A stretch of DNA of 64,000 nucleotides from Halichoerus grypus (GCF_964656455.1 NC_135717.1:143730308-143794307); one strand, 5' to 3'. Shown: positions 34,612 through 46,545, counted from the first letter of the stretch. Translations and numbers: made by a program. The notes: generated from the sequence alone by a model not told the origin.

Positions 34612-35040
34612 GATGATTAATTTCATATGTCAATTTGGCTGAGGCAGGGTGTCCAAATATTTGGTCAAAAATGATTCTGGATGTTTCTGTTAAGGTGTTT
34701 TATGTGGATAAGATTAACATTAAAATCAGTGGACTTCGAGTAAAGCATATTGCTCTCCATAATGCAGGTGGGCCTCACCTGTTTCACTGATGGTCTTGAG
34801 GGAAGAAAAGATTGACCTCTCATGAATGAGAAGGAATTCTGCCACTGACAGCCTTAGGACGTGACCTATAGCACTGGCTCTCACCTGGGTCTCCAGCCTG
34901 CTGGCTCACCATGCACATTTTGGACTTGCAGCCTTTACCAATCAAGTAAGACAATTCCTTAAAATAGATCTGTGTCTATACGTGTACACTCATCCTCATG
35001 GCTCTCTTTCTCTGGAAATCTCTAATATACCTGGTAAACT
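34612..35040 (+). mobile_element. MaLR-like LTR
   Basis: LTR order: 'gtgatgattaatttcatatg', 'tcaatttggctgaggcaggg', 'atatttggtcaaaaatgatt', 'ggtgggcctcacctgtttca', 'tctccagcctgctggctcac', 'aagtaagacaattccttaaa', 'ctctttctctggaaatctct'. These resemble a solitary ERVL-MaLR LTR in sense orientation. Confidence 0.68.
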
Positions 35041-36018
35041 TTAATAACAGAGTGTACTCTGTTCCTTCAGTCAGTTGACCTCCCCTCTGTTGGCTTCACC
35101 TGTTCAGAGTATTTCTCCTTTGGGTTGTAAGGGCAGATGCAAGGAGCTAGAATGTCAGTTTAATTGAACCCTGTTCAAACCACTAACCAGAATCGGCTTA
35201 GGTGGTGGGTTTTCATACCATATAGTTTGATGTTCAAGTCAGCAATTTACAACTTTATAAAAATTGAATAGGTGGTTGAACTCTTCCTTTTTTCTGATCT
35301 AATTGGGCTGCCTGTACTGCAGGGACTCTTCTGTATGAGAGTCTGATGGGAATTGTGCATGGACATTGTATGGCACCACTAGGAGGGGGCACGTATGTGA
35401 TCCAGTGTAGGGCTGGGCCAGGAATATGCACCAGGTTCTGTGTAATTTTATTTTTAAGAGTAGCATGAAGGTCTGTATCTCCAGAGCATATTTTTGCTAG
35501 CTCACTAGTTTACAGTCTTTCCTAGTTAGCCTTCTAACCTTCCCTGAAGGGAATCAGTGATAAGCATTATTAACTCCTTATTGGCATCCAGGGACTCTAA
35601 AATGCCAGGAAGAAGGTGACCTTCCATATATCATGTTGCAGGCCTTGGAGAGGGTGCCACTGTACAGCTGTCTTCTCATGTGTTTGTCCTTTGAAGCCAT
35701 TGCTGGGGTCAGAAAGTTCTGTCTTTTGTTCTGTGGGAAATCTCCTTGTTGTAATTTGTGGTATATAAATAGAGAAAATAAAAACTTTCTAAGGAATATA
35801 TAAATGGATGTTGTATTTTTCATTCCTGAAATGACAAAGTCAACCAGTGGAGGACTATGTTGACCTGAAATAAAATAAAAAAGAGCTTTGGAGTTCACAG
35901 TATTGTGATATTGACTTTTCCCCTCCATTTGCATACAGTGCCATAGACTCCAAGGGAGCTGAAGGGAATGATAAGATCTACCTAGAGAGTGTCTAAAGGA
36001 AATGAGATATGAGACCCA
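35041..36018. other. unassigned sequence
   Basis: No recognised gene. A 118-codon minus frame (35578-35934) shows no domain, signal or family resemblance and is probably chance. Confidence 0.45.
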
Positions 36019-36030
36019 TATTTTTACTCC

Positions 36031-36239
36031 TTTTTTTTTTTTAAAGATTTTTTATTTATTTATTTATTTATTTGACAGAGAGAGACACAGCGAGAGAGGG
36101 AACACAAGCAGGGGGAGTGGGAGAGGGAGAAGCAGGCTTCCCGCTGAGCAGGGAGCCCGATGCGGGGCTCGATCCCAGGACCCTGGGATCATGACCTGAG
36201 CCGAAGGCAGACGCTTAACGACTGAGCCACCCAGGCGCC
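36031..36239 (-). mobile_element. CAN SINE (arctoid type), inserted in an older SINE tail
   Basis: Full reverse SINE: T-rich tail, (TTTA)n at 36050-36071, GA-rich body, 'ctcgatcccaggaccctggg', 'cagacgcttaacgactgagc', 'cacccaggcgcccc'. The target words 'actcctttttttttttt' occur on both sides (36026 and 36241), that is, the T tail of the short SINE. Confidence 0.96.
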
Positions 36240-36245
36240 CCACTC

Positions 36246-36362
36246 CTTTTTTTTTTTTAAGATTTTATTTTTATGTAATCTCTACACCCAGTGTGGGGCT
36301 CGAACTTAAAACCCCAAGATCAAGAGTCACATGCTCTACTGACTGAGCCAGCCAGGTCCCCC
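36246..36362 (-). mobile_element. short CAN SINE (old subfamily)
   Basis: On the minus strand: 'ggacctggctggctcagtca', 'gtagagcatgtgactcttga', 'cttggggttttaagttcgag', 'ccccacactgggtgtagaga', A-rich tail. The combined block is flanked by the 15-bp word tatttttactccttt at 36019-36033 and 36363-36377, the TSD of this older insertion. Confidence 0.94.
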
Positions 36363-36515
36363 TATTTTTACTCCTTTAAATGATATATATAATTATTACA
36401 CATCGAAGTGTTTTCTTTCACCTCACCAAAAGCATGACAAATGTATTGCCTTTTAGTATTTCAGCTTTTCACCACCTTCTCTAGCAGAGCTGCCTTCAAG
36501 GACACCGGACAAAAA

Positions 36516-36544
36516 GTTTTGTTTTGTTTTGTTTTGTTTTTTTT
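36516..36544. repeat. (GTTTT)n simple repeat
   Basis: Five GTTTT-type units ending in a T run. Confidence 0.95.
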
Positions 36545-36549
36545 CTCTT

Positions 36550-36660
36550 GTATTCCAGAATCCTAGATTTAGAGACCATTCTGCCAAATCCTCATTTTGC
36601 TGATGAGAAAAAGAGATTCAGGGAGGTTAAGTGACTTGCCATTTATCATACAGCTGTTTT
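36550..36660 (-). mobile_element. MIR (CORE-SINE)
   Basis: Reverse MIR: 'cctcattttgctgatgagaa', 'agattcagggaggttaagtg', 'acttgccatttatcatacag'. Confidence 0.75.
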
Positions 36661-37025
36661 TATTTCATTTTTATGTTGTATTTGTGTGCTTTTGTGGCTA
36701 AGATAAGGCTGTTTCCAGCACAGTGACAAAATTCCAGGTACAAAAACAGCATGGTGTTTGCTACCCTTTGTACTACTTTCACTCAAACTTTGTCTGCTAC
36801 AAATCTGGTCAATTAAATAAAAAGTAATTGGTAGAGCCTAGTGTTGGAGTTGAGTGCTGTTCTAACCGAACTGACGGTGCAATTGAATCAAAGCCAATGG
36901 TCGAAAGGGGCGTTAGGGAATATAAAGACTGGAGTGTACTTTTCTTTAATGGAGTTCTTTCATTATTGAGGAAGTAAGAATGGCTCCCGATCCTCTTTCC
37001 TGTCTTCTTACACTATTGTACATGA
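36661..37025. other. unassigned sequence
   Basis: No recognised gene or repeat. Confidence 0.45.
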
Positions 37026-37029
37026 GATC

Positions 37030-37245
37030 AGAACAAGGATTTTGTTGTCAAACCTAAGTTTTAGAACTCTCTTTTGCTTTCTTTCTAAGTAACTTTGAGG
37101 AAGTGTATTCACTTTTGATGGAATGGTTACTATCTTACAGGGTATTGCAAGGACTAAATGGTGGTACGATGCCTATAACATTCTTCTAAGCGTAGCTTCT
37201 ATGGTCCTGTGGAGATTACTGCTAATATTCATTATTATTGGTCTT
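37030..37245 (+). mobile_element. MIR (CORE-SINE)
   Basis: MIR 3' order: 'ttacagggtattgcaaggac', 'taaatggtggtacgatgcct', 'ataacattcttctaagcgta', 'attcattattattgg'. The 113-codon frame 37123-37464 begins inside it. Confidence 0.55.
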
Positions 37246-37479
37246 TCTCCTTTGATCTTTCTTCATATAATTTTTCATCCTCTCTCTGTCTTTTTGGTAA
37301 AACCTAAAATGTATACTAGAACAAGGAACTGTTATGGTCAATTCAAAAGACAGGGAATGAGGTGTGTGCCAAGATATATGGAAGGCTCAAAATCTATGTT
37401 CATGAAAAAGAAACAAAAACAAAAAAATAAAAATGATCCCGCTTACTTTTCTCCAGATGAATAAAAGCAATAGCACCAA

Positions 37480-37710
37480 AATTAATGGCAGCTTCCAATT
37501 ATTAAGTACTTATTCTCTGCAATATTTACTATTAAGTGTTTTATATGTGTTAGCTCATTTAGTCCTCATTATAAATACTATAAAATTGTTATTACTCCAG
37601 CTTTTTGGACAAGGGCATTGAGGCTCAGAGAATTAGGTAATATCCTTAACATGAATTAACTAATTTCAGAATTTAGATTCAAACCCAGATATGCCTGATA
37701 TTAGGCACAA
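37480..37710 (-). mobile_element. MIR (CORE-SINE)
   Basis: Reverse MIR: 'attaagtacttattctctgc', 'gttagctcatttagtcctca', 'gacaagggcattgaggctca', 'gagaattaggtaatatcctt', 'tagattcaaacccagatatg'. Nearly full length and converging with the MIR 240 bp upstream. Confidence 0.8.
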
Positions 37711-38286
37711 ATATCCTTAATAATGATCCTAAGCATTATCATGTAGAATTCTAGAATAGAAAGATGAGATTGGAAGTTTATAAAGTTTACATCGAGACAT
37801 GCTAAGCTATATGAAAATCACAACTTTACCATTGCTCTACTGTTGAGCTCAGGAAATTGCAATAATTTGTTAGCAAAAAAATAAGGATATTTCAAAAAGT
37901 GATGTGGGAACAATTATTTATATGAGAAAACGATTTCTCACTCTAAAACAAAGATAAAGTTAGATAGTTTAAAAGTCTCAGGGAAAAAATGTATCTATGA
38001 CTTTCTTTTAGAAAAAAAAAAGAAAATCTTTATGATACTAGAAGAGAGAAGAATTTCTTAATAAGAAAAAACCATAAAGGAAAGAACTAATGAATTTAAC
38101 TGATTAAAATAATTGTTCTATGAAAAGATACTGTAAGTAAAATAAAAATAAAAGGTAGAGAAAGTTTTTATAATACATATATAGGCAACAAAGTTTTGCA
38201 TGCAGAACATATAAAACACTGTTACAAACAAGAAAATATAACAACCTGAAATAACCTGAAAGATAGGCAACAATTATTCTATCAGT

Positions 38287-38762
38287 TAGAATTACTTTTG
38301 GCTACAAGTGCCAGAACGTCTCAAAATAGTAGATAAAAATTCTATTTTTTTTCCCCTCACATAAAGGAGTGACACAATAATCAATCAAGGTCATCAGTAA
38401 GTAGGTCAAAGGTTGGTTGGTAATTTTACTATCATTAGGAGTCCATGGTCCTTTTACTGGGTTGCTCTGTCATCTTCCACACGTGACTTCCTAGTGTTCA
38501 AGACGGTGAATTCTGCTTTGGGGATCATATTCCATATTTAAACCCATAAGAAGGGAAAGGGGAGGAGGTGGGCAGTTTCCCTTACTTTGTGGGCATTTGC
38601 CATAAGTCATAGACCACATTTCTGCTTAAATCTCATTGGCCAGAAACTTGACACATGACTACACAAACTTCTCTTAAGACTTGGAAATAAAATCTTTGTT
38701 TTGGGTAGCCAGAGCTCTATTGCTAGAGAAGTCATATATGGGCTGTCCCCTAGGAAGCTCTG
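38287..38762. mobile_element. ancient interspersed repeat inserted in the L1
   Basis: Phrases 'ttggctacaagtgccagaac', 'ctctgtcatcttccacacgt', 'gaggtgggcagtttccctta', 'aaatctcattggccagaaac', 'ttgacacatgactacacaaa', 'gggtagccagagctctattg' follow the order of a mammal-wide repeat also seen at 52555 and 60835. Family name uncertain. Confidence 0.6.
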
Positions 38763-39224
38763 CTAAAGACATAAACAAAAACTTCACCAAAGAGGAAACG
38801 GAGAACGGGCGTACATATTTTAAAAGATTCTCAACTTCTTGAAAAATCAGGAATTGGAAATGAAACTAAGCTGACATATCATTTCACACATATTAGGTCG
38901 GAAAACACTTAGAAGCCTGAAGTAGTTATGTAGATATAGAGCAATATAAATTCTTATTATTCTACTTATGGAAGTGTCTAAATTGGTAAAAACCAATTGG
39001 CAAGCAATTTGGCAATATTTATCATAGTTAAAGATGTATATACTTTTCGAACAAGCATGTCCATTTTTAGGTATATAACCTAAGGATAACCTGGTGTGTG
39101 CTCAAGAAAACATGCTTAAGAATGCCATTGCAACATGCAACATGTATGTGGGGAGAAGGAAGGGGAGAGAGAGAGACTGACTAGTATAGTCTTCTTATGT
39201 AGAGGCTAAGTATAAGTAAGTAGA

Positions 39225-39394
39225 GTTAAGTGACTGCCTTTGGCTCAGGTCACGATCCCAGGGTCCTGGGGTCGAGTTCCGCATCAAGCTCCCTGCTCAG
39301 TGGGGAGCCTACTTCTCCCTCTCCCTCTGCCACTCCCCCTGCTTGTGTGCGCTCTCTCTCTCTCTGACAAACAAATGAAATCTTTAAAAAAATA
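39225..39394 (+). mobile_element. 5'-truncated CAN SINE
   Basis: Begins at 'ttaagtgactgcctttggct', so the first ~22 bases of the head, including most of the A box, are absent. The rest is typical: 'atcccagggtcctggggtcg', CT-rich body, 'aaatctttaaaaaaat'. TSD aagtaagtaga at 39214-39224 and 39395-39405 shows the truncation happened at insertion. Confidence 0.92.
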
Positions 39395-39878
39395 AAGTAA
39401 GTAGAAATAAGTAGAAATAATTTAATTTCATTATCAGGAGAACGAACACATCTCTTGTGGCATATCTATAAAATAAAATACAATATAATTGAAAATAAAT
39501 TAACTAGACTTAAATATATCAATAAATATAATCTCCCGAACAATGCTGAGTGGAAAAGGGAGTTGTGAAAGGACACATATGTTGTGATACAACTTATATG
39601 AGGCTATTGATTATAGATCCACACAGATGTAATAAAAGTATTTAAAAGTATATGAGAATGAAAAAAAAGTACACGAGGATGACAAATACCAATGTAAGCT
39701 AGTGGTTACCACCTTCCAAAGCAGGAGGGAAGGGATTGAGGAAGAGGACATAGTGTCTCCCATTTTATTTGTAATGTTTTGTTTTCTAAGCTGAGTAGTG
39801 AGTTTGTGAGAACTCATTATATTTTCCTTATACTTTTGTGTGACTGAACCATCTCATAATAATAAAAAAAATTTAAAA

Positions 39879-41600
39879 AGGGGTAGCTTCAGGCAATCAT
39901 TAGGGAGGTAATAGATATAGGAAGAAGAGGAAAGGAATGATCCAACTATCTAACTCCCAGTTCATCTTCTCAAGTTAGAAGAACTCAGGGGATCAGTGAA
40001 GAGGTGAACTCAAGGAAAACAAATCTCTCTCTCTCTTTTCCTGTTTGAGTGCCACAGATTCCTGTTTCTGCTTGTCCTTAAATACTCAGTAAAGTGGCAA
40101 TCATTGCAACAGCTATCACCATTTAAGAAGTTCCTAACATACTGTGTTCCTCAAGGCAGTATCCAATAGCGAACAAATTGGTTGCTACATGTGATATTTA
40201 CTCTACCTTCTTGGGGACGGAGGTTGTTTGTAAATGTGTAGGATTGGTGTTTGCTTATCATTACCGAGAGGGGAACAATACTGTCTTTTAGTGTGTAGGG
40301 ATCAAAGAAGCTTAATGTAGTACAGTTCAGAAATGCACCAAATGCTGGAGATTTCCTCTGCTGGTGGTGGGGTGGAGTAAGATACTGGTAGAGCTATCCT
40401 TCAATAATACAAGAAAAGTGTGTGTGTGTGCGTGTGTGTGTGTGTTTATGAATCATAATGAATTTATCACCTTAGAACTTTGTTTACTATCAGAATAACA
40501 GGTACATACAGGAATAAAGAAAAAATCCTTCATAAACTCAAGGAAATTATTACATTCCCTTCTGCACTAGAGATGTGCATTACTAAATTTTATAGACTGG
40601 TTTCATATCGTTTGTTCACCCTGACTTCTTTTTCTAACCCTGTAAGCTTATAGTTTCTAGTGAGCTAGTTTTCACTCTTTCTTATTCAAAGGAAAAGATA
40701 AAAACAATCAAGAAGGAATATCCAAATAAACCACAGATTTATTGAAAGCGTGCAGAACTGATTTTAAGTTTGTTAACCCTCAGCGACCCCTTACATTTGC
40801 TCCCCCTCTCACTTTTTATATAACAAATGATCTTGTGATATTAACATTTAGACCAAGTGTTTAAAAACCACTCTTTGAAAGAAGCAAGAGATATTTGATT
40901 TGGAAACTTGATTTCCCAAGTGTTGCCTGGAAGTGATCTGTATGGTCAAAAGTCTATTATTGATGCCAGAGAACTTTAAATCTGCAGATGGAGCAATTTA
41001 CATTCACTGTGGCTGCTACCACAGTGGCTGATTCTTAAATTATTTATGCAAAGAAGCGGACTGTTCTGTTCATGCCAATTGCATGCCTAACAAGGCTAAA
41101 CTTTTCACTGAAAATCTGGCTTCTTTTTCAAGCTCGTATTTTTTATCTTGTCACTAACTGTTCACACTGAGGAAGATGAATCATGATCACATAGTACAAT
41201 GCTTTGCCAGACTCTTGAGAGAGTAATAACTGGAAGCTGCGATAACAGATTCCATAAGTAAAACCTAACAGGTTTATACTTTAGTCGGTAGGCTATTAAA
41301 GCTTCTTGAAGTTATAGTGCTGAATAAACAAGTTTGGGGCATTATTATTTTTGTTCAGCAGAATATATTCTCAGTCAAAAATTTGGAGGTTATAAGACTG
41401 TCATCCCAAATCTGTTTGCTATAAAACTAATAAACTTCACGTGCCAAGGAAAACTCAGACATATCAGAGTTGAGATTTGGTTTACTAAGGGAATGGAAAG
41501 GAATATAGTCGAATTCATTTATGAGGAAACATCAAATTAAAAAAAATCAGAATTATTTTGGACATTCATCACTGTGCCCAAAGCAAACCAACACACAGAA
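39879..41600. other. unassigned sequence with a (GT)n tract
   Basis: No recognised gene. A (GT)n microsatellite lies at 40418-40446, interrupted once by CG. The sequence around 40900-41300 has mixed composition and no repeat signature I recognise. Confidence 0.45.
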
Positions 41601-41604
41601 CATT

Positions 41605-41770
41605 CATGTTTGCTAGGTATTGTGTTCAGTGTTTTTTACATAAATTGTCGCATTTATTGTTAGCAACTCTCCGTGTAGGAGGCATGATTGTCCAGACTCA
41701 GACTTTTGAAATGGCTCAGTCATAGCTAATAATTGAATGATCACAAAACAGAACTGGATCTCTAAGTTTT
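41605..41770 (-). mobile_element. MIR (CORE-SINE)
   Basis: Reverse MIR: 'ctaggtattgtgttcagtgt', 'acataaattgtcgcatttat', 'tggctcagtcatagctaata', 'acagaactggatctctaag'. Confidence 0.6.
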
Positions 41771-42252
41771 ATTTTGGTACAATGGGCTTCCAGCACATAG
41801 CTTGAGAATTGTTCCTTTCTGAGGTTTTCGGAAAGGAAGTTTGATATCCTCTTTTGCATTTCTTCTTATTAACAAGATATTAATTGGAACAGGTTTTTTC
41901 TTTGCTTACTCAAACTGGAAGTGTGGCTAGCTCTTTGCTATAAACTGTATGATCTTTCAACAAGATAACTCTGTCTAAGTTCACATCAGGAAGCAAAATT
42001 CTCTGGAGAGAAAATAAATCAGAATTATGGGTATGACTGAGCAGGACTATCTTCATTTGTTTTTTCTTTTGTTCTCTTCCTATGCCAGTACCAACCTATT
42101 TTATACAAAGTGTTATATTCTAAAGCTACTTACTTTCAGCCTTCCCTCTATTTTCATTTTTATTCCCCCTGAATATCCTAGCCATTTTTGTCCAATTTAT
42201 TCTCCTATGTTAAATTGACTATTTTTCTAGTACTAAAAACAAGCAAGTAAAC
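41771..42252. other. unassigned sequence
   Basis: No recognised gene or repeat. Confidence 0.45.
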
Positions 42253-42269
42253 AAACATACCACAGGTTT

Positions 42270-42646
42270 TTTTTTTTTTAATTTTTTATTGTTATGTTAA
42301 TCCCCATACATTACATCATTAGTTTTAGATATAGTGTTCCATGATTCATTGTTTGTGCATAACACCCAGTGCTCCATGCAGAACATGCCCTCCTCAATAC
42401 CCATCACCAGGCTAACCCATCCTCCCACCCCCCTCCCCTCTAGAACCCTCAGTTTGCTTTTCAGAGTCCATCGTCTCTCATGGTTCTTCTCCCCCTCCGA
42501 TTTCCCCCCCTTCATTCTTCCCCTCCTGCTACATTCTTCTTCTTCTTTTTTTCTTTCTTAACATATATTGCATTATTTGTTTCAGAGGTACAGATCTGAG
42601 ATTCAACAGTCTTGCACAATTCACAGCGCTTACCAGAGCACATAAT
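42270..42646 (-). mobile_element. 5'-truncated carnivore LINE-1 3' end
   Basis: Antisense L1 3' UTR with T tail, 'gttccatgattcattgtttg', 'aacacccagtgctccatgca', C-rich tract, 'tgtttcagaggtacagatct'. Perfect 17-bp TSD aaacataccacaggttt at 42253-42269 and 42647-42663. Confidence 0.96.
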
Positions 42647-42954
42647 AAACATACCACAGGTTTGATATTTTGTAACAAAAAGAAAAAGATATGCCTGGTT
42701 AAAATGAGAAAACATTTAGAATTTTGGGGCAGTTTGGAATCTTGTCCACAAAATATAGGCATAGCACATGAGTGTCACATGAGTTCATATTTTTCTTATA
42801 GAAAGCCTTTTGATTTGTAACGATCAACTTCATAGAATGTACAGCATATTTTGGCCAGGGGAAAACTTATGTTTACTTATCTAAAACTCAACACAACATT
42901 GTAATACAACAATGTAGGGGCATTACGTAGGATGTGCCTGTATATCAACTTTTC

Positions 42955-43200
42955 TTCTCTTAGGGACTCCCCTCTGTGAGTCCCCATCCTGTGGGAGGAT
43001 ACCCAGCCCTACTGAACATGGGAGTGGTCATGTGAGTTTCTCCAGCCAAATAAATATGTACGTTCCAAGCAGAAGCTTTAAGGGCCTATGTGTGGTTTTC
43101 CATATTGTTGTTGTTGTTGTTTTCTCTCTGCCAAAGATCATCAATATTCCAGACAGAAAACTGTATCCTAGAAAAAGACAACATGTAGCTGAGCCTTAAC
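42955..43200. repeat. possible old LTR/MER fragment
   Basis: Wording 'ggagtggtcatgtgagtttc', 'ccaagcagaagctttaaggg', 'cctatgtgtggttttccata' and 'caatattccagacagaaaac' recalls a common degenerate mammalian repeat. It includes a (TTG)n tract at 43106-43122. Family not assigned. Confidence 0.35.
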
Positions 43201-44550
43201 AGTCCTTGGCAAATATAAAGCTTAAGTGAAAATTAATCATTGTTGTCATAACTCACAAAGATTTTGGGTCACTTGTTACCTAACTTATTCTAGCTGATTC
43301 TAATAGTTAAATGTTTTGATGTTACTGTTTTGATTAAAATTACTTTTCATGTCATTGCTGAGAATATTTTCGAGATAATTCTAGCTTAGGTGACCCGGTT
43401 TCTGAGTGTATTTGAGTTTTTGCTCAGACCATTAAACAGGTTTTAAACCCCAAACCAATATTGTCGAGATGATGAAATCTTCTGAAGAGACATGTTTATA
43501 TTGTTTCTCATTTCTAGTGTCTTATACTCTTACTTTGCCAAAGAAACTTCAGATTGATCTACTTCATTTCCACATTTGTTTCTGGTATGAGATAAAATTC
43601 ATTGTTGATAAAGTTTTCTGTAAGAGTATAAGTGCATTTACACATCTTGTTTTATTCACTATCTCAATAACAAAACTTGTCTCCCTTTATTCCCAGAAGC
43701 AAAAATTTTTGGTGAAGAATAAACTAGAACCAGTACATTTATACATGAAATTATATAATTTCTGGTCAATTAATAAATATTTGATCACCAGCTGTCTCCC
43801 CATTGTTTACACGAATCATCATTAACTGTTTGAGTGTATAAAATTTCATTGCTATTAACTTTCGAGTGGCAACCAAGAGTTCCAATATGGGGAAGATTTT
43901 GATAGCAAGTTATTCCCTATTTCGAATGTCTGCCCTTATAATTTTGACTTGATTCTCAAAATTGAAACTATCTTATTTTCCCTGACTCCGAAGTTTATTT
44001 TAATTGGTAGTTCATATGTACTGCCTTTGATATTCCTAAGTGCCCTGAAGAACTGTCTACCTTTTCGGGGTGACTAACATGGACATCCCAAGAGAATTTT
44101 GTGTATGCCAAAGAGATTATATTTCAGACCTCAAAACTCCAATTTGGGTAAAAAAATCTGTGTAGGTTTTTCGGCTGTGAAGTAAAAGAACAATCAAGAT
44201 GTTCTCAATTTTTAATGATGTGGATATAGAGATAGATGATAGATAGACAGATATCCATTTCAAATGGATTTATATTGCCTTGTTAAAAATTTTCAGTTAG
44301 GACCGTCAGTTTAGAACTACTTAGGATATTTGTCTTGATTTATACTCTAGGTTAGAGAAGATGGTGATGAAAACTTGTAATTGATAAATGGAGTGGCAGA
44401 GACAGACTTTCAATCTGAGGATCATATTTTTTATTAATGACACCCTACTTTTTACTAATGTAGACTCTATGTTGTCTCTTCTTATTTTTACATATTAGAG
44501 GTAAATAACACTTGTATTCTATAAGCAATTGCTTTTCATTTTGAACAATC
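43201..44550. other. unassigned sequence
   Basis: Contains a 118-codon plus-strand frame at 43469-43825 that overlaps no recognised repeat. Its translation is rich in hydrophobic and aromatic residues from AT-rich codons, with no domain or family match. A GATA-rich patch lies at 44221-44253. Confidence 0.45.
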
Positions 44551-44715
44551 ATAAAATGTTAGAGCTAGAAGAGTTAGTGTTTATCTGGCCGAATCCCCTC
44601 TGTAACTGAGATACTGAGTGACTTGCCAAGTGTCGCATAGCCAATTAGCGGTAGAACTAGGAGGCCTGGCTCTCAGTTCGGTGCTCATTCTCCTCTGTTA
44701 TTAACCTGTGTCCCT
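44550..44715 (-). mobile_element. MIR (CORE-SINE)
   Basis: Reverse MIR/MIRb order: 'aaaatgttagagctagaaga', 'tctggccgaatcccctctgt', 'tgagtgacttgccaagtgtc', 'gtagaactaggaggcctggc'. Confidence 0.75.
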
Positions 44716-46545
44716 GTACAGGTTGAGAAATTTCAAAATAATTATTGTTTGCGTTTGGGTAGCTGCAGGAGGAGCGTTTTTGGAGGAAAGTAGAATATAT
44801 AGGGAAATAGGAAATTTGTTATTGCACTTGACTTTCAATGAGAAAAGCAGCTTGGCAGTGGGTTGTAAGAAATCGTATTATACGTATGCAAATATGACTT
44901 GTAAAGGATAGAAGGGACAGGGTCAGGAGGGACAGGGTAGTCTCTTGGCCACAAAACTTCAGTGACTCTTTGAGAGAAAGCATAAACTGGCATGCATATA
45001 CCTGTGTCTAGGGTTGCCTTTCTGAAAATATTAGGATGTACACAGATTAAAAAGAAGCAATTCGGGCTAGATATGTTGATCTGACCAGAAAGAGAAAAAG
45101 ACTAGAATTTTTTTAAAAGTAACCCTAGACCCCAAGGTAAATCATATTTTAAAAATCCAAAATCCAAAATCATAGGAATCCTTGCATTTAGAATGAATCT
45201 AGAGATACAGTGAAGTGTTATTTTTTCGTACCCAAACACTTGACTAAATGGCCCCATCTAGAGAGTTATAAGTTGGTTTGTTTCCCGACCTTTAACACTG
45301 GAATAAAAATATACACTTTATGTACTTTCCAGGGCCCTCGGGAGGTCAGGATGAGCTAATATCTGAGATGGTTAGGAAAAAGGTAAAAATACAGGTAAAT
45401 TTTAAGTCCCCGTTTTATAAATAACTGAGTATGGAGTAGTTTATTGCTTCTACAAGAACTCACAGTAGCAAAAAACAAAACAAAACAAAAAACTCACAGT
45501 AGCTCTACCAGGAAGAGAAAGTGCCACTGGCAGGTTATTTATAGTTATCTCAGTAAAGGACATTTTTGTATACTGCATAGCCCTTGACAAGAAGGCAAAA
45601 GTTACCTCTGACAAATGCTATGAGGTTTTTTAATTAATATTTTACGTAAATTTATAAATATTGTTAGAAAATATCTTAATATGGTAAGACAAAAACCTAA
45701 AGTCCCATTAGTTAAATTAATAAGGAAACATTTCTTATTAATCTGTAGCCTCATTATTATCCCCTGCTGACAGAAGAGAAGATGGTCTAAAATAACAATT
45801 GGTACCCATTTAAGGGAGGGGTTTTGGGGTCACATTTGTAGCTAGTTTTTATAAATTTATGGTGATTGTATTGCTGTTGGATGTGATCTTCCTGGGCTTA
45901 ATTGCTGCTTTATTAATTTGTCGTTAGTTGTTTTTCTTTGATTATTAATAACCTCACTTACTTGGGAATGTATTTATAACCCAGTGTATCTATACCATCT
46001 ATAATATTAGATTTGGGAAATGTTCGGATAAAAACCTATAAACTTTTATGCTGCTCTTTTGAGATTTGTTTGTGAGATAAAAACAACGACAGCAAGCCTC
46101 CTGATGATATGAAAAAATGTAAATTCTTTCTGGTTGTTTTGTGGCTATAAAACAATCACTAACACATTATTTTTTCTATTTCTATGAGATACTGATTCAT
46201 GTGATTAGAAACCTCTATATATTCTCGTCATAGTATTTGAACAAGCATTTAAAAAATTAAAATTGATATCTTGTATGTAGGACAGTCACAAATATGAGGC
46301 ATTTTTGACTGTGAAAAAAGTTATTTATTAAACTGCGCTAGTTTTCATAAAGTAGATGAATATTTAATATAGATGATGGGCATGTTTATTATATTGTATA
46401 TACCATTTTATTAGGACATTTCAAGTAATTTTTTTGTAATTAGAGCCACCAATAAAATATGCATTATGTATATCCTTTCATCACACATATACACACACGT
46501 ACATATAATATTGTAAGAAAAAAAATCTTTAACTTTTAATCTGTT
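44716..46545. other. unassigned sequence
   Basis: About 1.8 kb with no recognised gene. Simple tracts: (AAAAC)n at 45471-45490, CA/TA words at 46485-46510. Old repeats may be hidden. Confidence 0.45.

Larger units (their letters stand above)
37960..39878 (+). mobile_element. old LINE-1 (ORF2 end to 3' end), interrupted twice
   Basis: Three pieces in correct L1 order. The first (about 37960-38285) has 'aaaaaccataaaggaaagaa' and 'caaacaagaaaatataacaa'. The second (about 38765-39213) has 'acataaacaaaaacttcacc', 'ctgacatatcatttcacaca', 'attggcaagcaatttggcaa', 'cctaaggataacctgg'. The third (39406-39878) has 'acaatgctgagtggaaaagg', 'atgttgtgatacaacttata', 'gctagtggttaccacctt', 'ttgtgtgactgaaccatctc', 'ataataataaaaaaa'. 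ORF2 is destroyed. Confidence 0.82.

Noticed and set aside
37123..37464. 113-codon plus-strand frame
   Set aside because: Begins in a MIR and ends in an A-rich KKKQKQKNKN run; no family signature.
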